Assembly (NCBI GenBank): GCA_013698495.1
Contig: JACCUV010000075.1
Span: forward strand, 1 to 6,005
Length of the DNA stretch: 6,005 nt
Source of the DNA: Chloroflexia bacterium
Lineage (GTDB): Bacteria; Chloroflexota; Chloroflexia; Thermomicrobiales; UBA6265
Direction: 5' to 3'
Shown: positions 1 to 4,363 of the stretch, one piece after another
How the letters are laid out: each line of letters begins with the position of its first letter
Numbering within the stretch: the first letter of the stretch is position 1
The notes under the pieces: generated by a model
Database searches by the model: none
The model's input: only the letters and a program-made list of their open reading frames with translations
Told to the model about the DNA's origin: nothing
Position numbers and translations under genes: made by a program

Positions 1-1025
1 GCCAGCATGTCGGCGGCAAAAGCGACCGCTTCGGCGTGGAAATTGCCGCCGGAGATCGCCTCATCGTCGTCGGAGAAAATCAGCGGGTTGTCGGTCACGC
101 CATTCGCTTCGGTCGCCAGAGTGGTCGCCGCCTGCCGCATGACGTCCAGCACCGCGCCCATCACCTGGGGCTGGCAGCGCAAGCAGTAGGGATCCTGGAC
201 GCGCGGATCGCCGATCTTGTGCGACTCCCTGATCGCGCTGCCCGCCATCAGTTCGCGCAGCGACGCCGCCGTTTCGATTTGGCCGCGATGCCGTCGCAGC
301 AGGTGAAGCCGGGAATCGAACGGGCCATCGGAACCGCGCGCGGCATCGGTCGACATCGCGCCGGCAATCAGCGCCGACTGGAACAAGGTTTCGGCCCCGA
401 ACAAAGCGGTCAGGGCGTGCGCGGTCGAGAATTGGGTCCCGTTGAGCAGGGCCAGCCCTTCCTTGGGTCCGAGCGTGAGCGGCCCCAAACCGACCGACTC
501 AAGCGCTTCGGCGGCCTGAACGCGAACCCCTGATCTAAACGCCTCCCCCACTCCGATCATCGCCGCCGCCATGTGCGCCAACGGCGCGAGATCGCCCGAT
601 GCGCCGACCGAGCCCTGCGATGGAATCAAAGGTGTTATGTCACGTTCTATCATCGCCTCCAGCGTCTCGATCGTCGCCAGGCGAACTCCCGAGGCGCCCT
701 GGGCGAGGCTCGCCGCCTTCAGCGCCATCATCAGGCGGACAATGGCGGCGGGTGTTGGTTCACCGACTCCGGCCGCATGGGAAAGTACGATATTACGTTG
801 GAGCGTGACAAGCTCGCTGGCATCGATCCGGACACTCGCCAGTTTCCCGAAGCCGGTGTTGATACCGTAGACAGGCTCGCCCGTGGCGACGATCCGGTCG
901 ACAGCGGCGGCGCTGGACTCGATCGCTGGCCTCGCCGATGGGTCGACCGTGATCGACGCGCCGCGGTAAATGGCCCGCCAATCGGCAAGCGTCACTGCGC
1001 CCGGGTTCAGGACAGTGGACGTCAC
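1..1025 (-). CDS. hutH: Histidine ammonia-lyase (histidase), C-terminus cut by window edge
   Basis: HutH removes ammonia from L-histidine to give trans-urocanate, the first step of histidine catabolism, in the cytoplasm. The visible 341 residues are the N-terminal two thirds of a protein that is usually about 500-510 residues long. The self-forming MIO cofactor triad Ala142-Ser143-Gly144 lies in the context SVGASGDLAPLAHM. Tyr53 (in VYGINTGFGKL), His83, Asn195 (in LLNGTQ), Tyr280, Arg283 (in QDPYCLRCQPQ) and Phe329 (in GGNFHAE) are all present. With the GTG start these fall on the same numbers as the known active-site residues of Pseudomonas putida histidase, which strongly supports this start. 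The catalytic Glu near residue 414 lies outside the window. The GTG overlaps the hutI stop as GTGA and follows a GGAGGGG ribosome-binding site, so translation is probably coupled to hutI. No disruption is seen in the visible part. Confidence 0.97.
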   Translation of the reverse strand, partial: MTSTVLNPGAVTLADWRAIYRGASITVDPSARPAIESSAAAVDRIVATGEPVYGINTGFGKLASVRIDASELVTLQRNIVLSHAAGVGEPTPAAIVRLMMALKAASLAQGASGVRLATIETLEAMIERDITPLIPSQGSVGASGDLAPLAHMAAAMIGVGEAFRSGVRVQAAEALESVGLGPLTLGPKEGLALLNGTQFSTAHALTALFGAETLFQSALIAGAMSTDAARGSDGPFDSRLHLLRRHRGQIETAASLRELMAGSAIRESHKIGDPRVQDPYCLRCQPQVMGAVLDVMRQAATTLATEANGVTDNPLIFSDDDEAISGGNFHAEAVAFAADML

Positions 1026-2257
1026 TGACCCCTCCAGACCCGCTGGTGCAGCGGATTGAAACCCATGCGGTAGACCAGCTCGGCCGCTTGTTCGACATCC
1101 CAAATCGCGAGATCGGCCCATTTTCCAGGTTCGAGCGTGCCCGTCGCGTCACCCAATCCGAGCGCGCGGGCTGCGTGGCGCGTGGCGCCCGCGATGCACT
1201 CGTCGACAGTCAGTCCGAACAGGGTGGCGGCCATGTTCATTGCCAGCAGGATCGAGGTCAGCGGTGATGTGCCAGGATTGGAGTCGGTCGCTACAGCCAT
1301 CGGCACGCCGTGTTGGCGAAAGGCGTCGATCGGCGGTTTCCGCGTCTCGCGAATGAAGTAGAAGGCGCCCGGCAGCATGACCGCCACGGTTCCGGCCTCG
1401 GCCATCGCCTTGGCTCCTGACTTGGATGTGTACTCGAGGTGATCGGCTGAGAGCGCGCCATAGCGGGCGGCGAGCGCCGCGCTATTCGTATCCGAAAGCT
1501 GGTCGGCGTGGAGTTTCACTGGCAGGTTCAGCGCTTGGGCGGCGCGGAAGACGCGCTCGATCTGTTCAGTTGAGAACGCGATTCTCTCGGCGAAACCGTC
1601 AACGGCGTCGGCCAGTCCTTCGGCGGCAATTGCGGGCAACATCTCGTTGACGACGAGGTCAATGTAGCCGTCCTTGTCATCGCGATACTCTGGCGGAACT
1701 GTGTGGGCGCCGAGAAAGCTCGAGGTCACCGAAACCGGCCGCTCGCTGCCGAGCTGGCGGGCGACGCGCAGCGACTTCCGCTCGTTTTCAAGGTCGAGAC
1801 CGTATCCGGATTTCACCTCGATCGTCGTCACTCCCTCGGCGATCAGGGCGTCGAGTCGGGGCAGGGTCTGCTCCAGGAGGTCGGTCTCGCTGGCGGCGCG
1901 CACGGCCTTGACGGTGGAAACGATGCCGCCGCCGGCCCGCGCAACTTCTTCGTAGGTAGCACCCGCCAGCCGTAGCTCGAACTCGTGGGCGCGGTCCCCG
2001 GCGTACACGAGATGGGAGTGGCAGTCGATCAGGCCGGGCGTGACCAGCCGCCCTCCGCAATCTGTGACGTCCGCTCTGTTCACGAGTGTGGCGGGAAGCT
2101 CCGCCTCGGGACCGGCGAACACAATCCGCCCATCGCGCGCCACGACCGCGCCGCGCTCGACGATGCCATGGCCAGGTTGATCGGTGGCGAGCGTGACTAG
2201 CCGCGCATTTCGCCAGACGCGTAGTGTGTCGGGTTGGCGATCGTCAGAAATCGTCAT
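1022..2257 (-). CDS. hutI: Imidazolonepropionase
   Basis: HutI is a cytoplasmic amidohydrolase-superfamily enzyme that hydrolyses 4-imidazolone-5-propionate to N-formimino-L-glutamate, the third step of histidine breakdown. The product is 411 residues, normal for the family. An N-terminal beta region leads to the TIM barrel. Metal-site residues are His80 and His82 (GLIDCHSHLVYAGDRAHE), His250 (KLHADQLSD) and Asp325 (ATDSNPGTSP). Also typical are RAGGGI at 108-113, EVKSGYGL at 147-154, FLGAH at 181-185 and ADHLEY at 271-276. I chose the ATG at 2257 (MTISDDRQ) because it gives the usual length and N-terminus. The open frame continues upstream to 2488, but that extension would run antisense across the start of hutF. 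No good Shine-Dalgarno precedes the ATG; GGAAAGG lies 16 nt upstream. The stop overlaps the hutH start, so hutI-hutH form an operon, divergent from hutF. Confidence 0.97.
   Translation of the reverse strand: MTISDDRQPDTLRVWRNARLVTLATDQPGHGIVERGAVVARDGRIVFAGPEAELPATLVNRADVTDCGGRLVTPGLIDCHSHLVYAGDRAHEFELRLAGATYEEVARAGGGIVSTVKAVRAASETDLLEQTLPRLDALIAEGVTTIEVKSGYGLDLENERKSLRVARQLGSERPVSVTSSFLGAHTVPPEYRDDKDGYIDLVVNEMLPAIAAEGLADAVDGFAERIAFSTEQIERVFRAAQALNLPVKLHADQLSDTNSAALAARYGALSADHLEYTSKSGAKAMAEAGTVAVMLPGAFYFIRETRKPPIDAFRQHGVPMAVATDSNPGTSPLTSILLAMNMAATLFGLTVDECIAGATRHAARALGLGDATGTLEPGKWADLAIWDVEQAAELVYRMGFNPLHQRVWRGQ
1029..1035 (-). promoter_or_regulatory. hutH ribosome-binding site inside the end of hutI
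   Basis: On the minus strand GGAGGGG lies inside the last codons of hutI, ending 3 nt before the GTG start of hutH at 1025; its GGAG core is 6 nt from the start. This site, with the GTGA stop/start overlap at 1022-1025, fixes the hutH start and points to translational coupling, with ribosomes finishing hutI able to re-initiate on hutH. Confidence 0.8.
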
Positions 2258-2287
2258 GAGCGTCCGCTGTGCGCCTTTCCTGCTAAC

Positions 2288-2295
2288 GTATACAC
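2288..2295. promoter_or_regulatory. Candidate HutC-type (GntR family) operator
   Basis: GTATACAC on the plus strand (GTGTATAC on the minus strand) fits GT-N-TA-N-AC, the operator pattern known for the HutC subfamily of GntR regulators, on both strands. HutC represses hut genes in Pseudomonas and related bacteria and is relieved by urocanate. The match sits in the middle of the hutI/hutF divergent region, where such a repressor would act, and overlaps the only -10-like words there. The pattern is short, and no hutC gene is in the window, so the identity of the regulator is inference. Confidence 0.45.
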
Positions 2296-2343
2296 CTGTG
2301 TAGCACGGAGCATGGGCTTCCGCAACGCATCGTCGCTGGTACG

Positions 2344-2350
2344 AGGAGGG
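2344..2350 (+). promoter_or_regulatory. hutF ribosome-binding site deciding a TTG start
   Basis: AGGAGGG is a full Shine-Dalgarno match. It lies 7 nt before the in-frame TTG at 2357 and only one base past its AGGAGG core before the in-frame GTG at 2351, which is too close to be used. This favours TTG at 2357 over the ATG codons at 2234 and 2312, which lack a comparable site. Confidence 0.8.
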
Positions 2351-2356
2351 GTGCCC

Positions 2357-3706
2357 TTGAACGCGATTCACGCCCGGCAGGCGCTGCTGCCCGATGGCTG
2401 GAAATCCGACGTCCGGATCGAGATCGTCGACGGCCGGATCGCCTCGCTCGAATCCGGAGCCGCGCCCCAGCCTGCCGATCTGCCTCATCGCGTCCTCGTG
2501 CCAGGCACGTCAAACCTGCACAGCCACGCCTTCCAGCGCGGTATGGCGGGTTTGGCCGAAGTTGCGGGACCGGCGGCGGACACGTTCTGGACGTGGCGCG
2601 AAGTCATGTATCGCTTCGCCCTGTCGATGACGCCCGACCAGATGGAGGCAGTCGCCAGCCAGGCATATGTCGAGATGCTGGAAGCGGGGTTCACCCGGGT
2701 CGGAGAGTTTCACTACCTGCACCACGAGCGGGACGGTTCGCCTTATGCCAACATCGCGGAAATGGCGTCGCGGATCGCGGCGGCAAGCGCGCGAACCAGC
2801 TTGCGGCTCACCCTGCTGCCAGTTTTCTACGCTCATGCCAACTTCGGCGGACAGCCTCATCTCGCCGAGCAGCGACGGTTCATCTCGAATCTGGCCGGGT
2901 TCGAAAAGCTGCTCGCGGCGAGCAGGAACGCGATCGCCGCGCTCAATGGCGCCGTGCTCGGTGTGGCCCCGCACAGCTTGCGGGCCGTCACGCCAGACGA
3001 ACTGGCGGAGGTCATCGCGCTCCTGCCCCAGGGTCCGATCCACATCCACGCCGCCGAGCAGGATAAGGAAGTCGACGATTGCCTTGCCTGGTCCGGAAAG
3101 CGACCGGTCGCGTGGCTGCTCGACCGCGCAGACCTGAACAATCGGTGGTGTCTGATCCACGCCACACACATGACGGATCGTGAAACCCGACGCCTCGCCG
3201 CCACTGGAGCCGTTTCCGGGTTGTGCCCGATCACCGAAGCGAATCTTGGCGACGGCATCTTCCCCGCCCGCGAGTTCGTGGACGGTGGCGGCCAGCTTGG
3301 GATTGGAACCGATTCGAATGTACGTATTAGCGTAATCGAGGAGTTGCGGCAACTGGAGTATGCCCAGCGATTGCGATTACGCCAGCGAAACGTGTTGTCA
3401 GGTGGCGGCGCGACAGGACGGGCGCTCTTCGAGTCGGCGTATCGAGGTGGGCTGCAAGCGCTTGGCGTCGCGGACGCCGGTATCGCGATCGGCGCCCCAG
3501 CCGATCTTGTCGCGCTCGCCACCGACCTATGGGAGGGGGAAGACGGCGATGGCATCCTCGACGCCTGGATCTTCGCCAGGGGTGTCGCGGTCGATCGCGT
3601 CTGGGTAGGCGGCCATCAAGTGGTTGAAGGCGGCAGGCATGTCGATCGGGCGGCGATCGCCTCCGCGTACCTTTCAGCAATGCGCGAGCTTTTGGCGGAT
3701 TCATAG
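2357..3706 (+). CDS. hutF: Formimidoylglutamate deiminase
   Basis: HutF hydrolyses N-formimino-L-glutamate to N-formyl-L-glutamate and ammonia in the cytoplasm. It defines the five-step histidine route, as opposed to the four-step route that releases formamide directly. From the TTG start the protein is 449 residues, matching the usual length of about 450. It is an amidohydrolase-superfamily TIM barrel. Expected metal-site and catalytic residues are His55 and His57 (TSNLHSHAFQRG), His231 and Glu234 (IHIHAAEQ), His268 (CLIHATH) and Asp319 (GIGTDSN). Further family landmarks are FWTWREVMY at 77-85, GEFHYLHH at 116-123, APHSLRAV at 204-211 and LCPITEANLGDG at 289-300. The closest alternative reading is a guanine/atrazine-type deaminase, but these landmarks and the hutI/hutH neighbours favour HutF. 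The ATGs at 2312 and 2234 would only add an unusual N-terminal extension; 2234 would also overlap the start of hutI. The TAG stop is at 3704-3706. Confidence 0.96.
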   Translation: MNAIHARQALLPDGWKSDVRIEIVDGRIASLESGAAPQPADLPHRVLVPGTSNLHSHAFQRGMAGLAEVAGPAADTFWTWREVMYRFALSMTPDQMEAVASQAYVEMLEAGFTRVGEFHYLHHERDGSPYANIAEMASRIAAASARTSLRLTLLPVFYAHANFGGQPHLAEQRRFISNLAGFEKLLAASRNAIAALNGAVLGVAPHSLRAVTPDELAEVIALLPQGPIHIHAAEQDKEVDDCLAWSGKRPVAWLLDRADLNNRWCLIHATHMTDRETRRLAATGAVSGLCPITEANLGDGIFPAREFVDGGGQLGIGTDSNVRISVIEELRQLEYAQRLRLRQRNVLSGGGATGRALFESAYRGGLQALGVADAGIAIGAPADLVALATDLWEGEDGDGILDAWIFARGVAVDRVWVGGHQVVEGGRHVDRAAIASAYLSAMRELLADS

Positions 3707-3760
3707 GTCGTCAAGAAAACGTGTCTCTGTCGTTTCGCCGAGCTTTCCCGCTCCCAAACC

Positions 3761-3880
3761 GTCATTACGAGTCTGCTGCGAGGAATCCCGGCCCCGCTGG
3801 ATACCGAAGCGGTATTCGCCTTACATCGGGTGCGCCGGGGGATGTCCCCCTTCGTCGGAACGAAGACGTGAATGAGGGGA
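3761..3880. repeat. Degenerate palindromic intergenic repeat (MITE-like)
   Basis: The left arm starts GTCATTACGAG at 3761 and continues through GGAATCCCGGCC (3782-3793). The right arm, read on the minus strand from 3880, starts CCCCTCATTCACG and continues through GGACATCCCCCGGCGC. The two can be aligned with gaps over about 40-50 bases as an imperfect inverted repeat. Small perfect hairpins lie within: ATACCG-AAG-CGGTAT (3801-3815), GGGGGATGTCCCCC (3837-3850), TTCGT-CGGA-ACGAA (3851-3864). The GTCATTnCGAG...GAATCC wording resembles dispersed intergenic repeats of the GTCATTGCGAG type seen in several phyla including Chloroflexota. That resemblance is from memory and the family assignment is inference. 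It begins 54 bp after the hutF stop and could end or process that transcript. Confidence 0.5.
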
Positions 3881-4013
3881 GCAGTTCACGCTGGATCGTC
3901 CAATGGCCATTTCCGCCAACCAACCTGCGGGCGGACACAGGGTCCGCAACCCTAGTTAAATTGGTGGCCCAGCCGTCACACGCTGACTGGATGGAACAAT
4001 CACGGACAACAAA

Positions 4014-4044
4014 GCCGTTCGTACATCTGGCAGAAGTGAACGGC
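4014..4044. repeat. Short inverted repeat
   Basis: GCCGTTC (4014-4020) is matched perfectly by GAACGGC (4038-4044) across a 17-nt spacer. No T-run follows. It may be an operator-like dyad or chance; no function can be assigned. Confidence 0.3.
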
Positions 4045-4195
4045 CAGCACTGACAATCGATGTCGGGCTTGCTTGCCGGAACGGCGATGCGTGGATGGAC
4101 GCAAATCGCCAACTGGATTTCGCCGCAACATACGGAGCCTCCACGCCATCCGAACCTGACGCTGCTGGAGTGTGTTTTTCGGCAGTTTGTATCGC

Positions 4196-4219
4196 CGGAT
4201 TCCGTTCGGTCGGAATCCG
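4196..4219. repeat. Perfect 9-bp hairpin, possible weak terminator or operator
   Basis: CGGATTCCG (4196-4204), a TTCGGT loop, then CGGAATCCG (4211-4219) form a perfect stem. On the plus strand it is followed only by TTTACG, too short a T-tract for a confident intrinsic terminator. It lies 490 nt after the hutF stop and 144 nt before the SH3b gene, so it could insulate the two, be a regulator site, or belong to a longer leader structure. Confidence 0.4.
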
Positions 4220-4363
4220 TTTACGAGCGCTTTGGTCGAACGGCGGTGCGTGCTCAACGTACCGCGGCTCAAACGTTCGGGTCAGGGCAAAGAGGCAGGA
4301 CGTCGCCCTCGCGGGCTGGCGCCTTTCGGGGTGGTCGCGAGTTGCGTTCTGCAGGGGGAAGGC

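Larger units (their letters stand above)
2258..2356. promoter_or_regulatory. Divergent hutI / hutF promoter region
   Basis: This 99-bp gap separates the ATG of hutI (minus) from the TTG of hutF (plus), so both promoters must lie here or inside the facing gene. I see no strong -35/-10 pair in either direction. The best -10-like words overlap at one spot: TATACA at 2289-2294 on the plus strand and TATACG at 2292-2287 on the minus strand. Neither has a good TTGACA-like partner 16-18 bp upstream. Two overlapping dyads are visible here: TACAC-CT-GTGTA at 2291-2302, and GCTA (2282-2285) paired with TAGC (2301-2304). A regulator bound here could control both arms at once. Confidence 0.6.
3707..4363. 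other. 657-bp gap without a convincing gene
   Basis: Open frames of about 60-160 codons exist here on both strands, but none gives a recognisable protein, a good ribosome-binding site or a plausible composition. They look like chance frames of GC-rich DNA. The gap holds a degenerate palindromic element (3761-3880), an inverted repeat (4014-4044), a perfect hairpin (4196-4219) and a structured-looking stretch just before the SH3b gene. In that stretch GCTCAACGT (4252-4260) recurs as GCTCAAACGT (4267-4276), and CTCGCG (4308-4313) pairs with CGCGAG (4336-4341). I find no tRNA and recognise no riboswitch. No clear poly-T terminator follows hutF. The promoter of the SH3b gene must lie here but I cannot place it. 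Confidence 0.7.

Noticed and set aside
36..533. Plus-strand open frames over the hutH region (36-533, 573-1028 and others)
   Set aside because: The minus strand encodes an intact histidase with all active-site residues across the whole region.
2258..2488. N-terminal extension of hutI up to 2488
   Set aside because: It would run through the divergent promoter and antisense over the start of hutF, is not HutI-like, and makes the protein about 77 residues too long.
2510..3352. A 280-codon minus-strand open frame, and another at 2857-3555, inside hutF
   Set aside because: hutF on the plus strand has all family motifs across this stretch; the antisense products have low-complexity Arg/Ser/Pro composition.
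3721..4112. Small frames in the spacer (3721-4053 plus, 3765-4112 minus)
   Set aside because: They lie over the palindromic element, show no known motif and have no Shine-Dalgarno support.
3761..4220. Possible CRISPR array or tRNA in the spacer
   Set aside because: The repeats are inverted and few, not regularly spaced direct repeats, and no tRNA cloverleaf or T-arm could be read.
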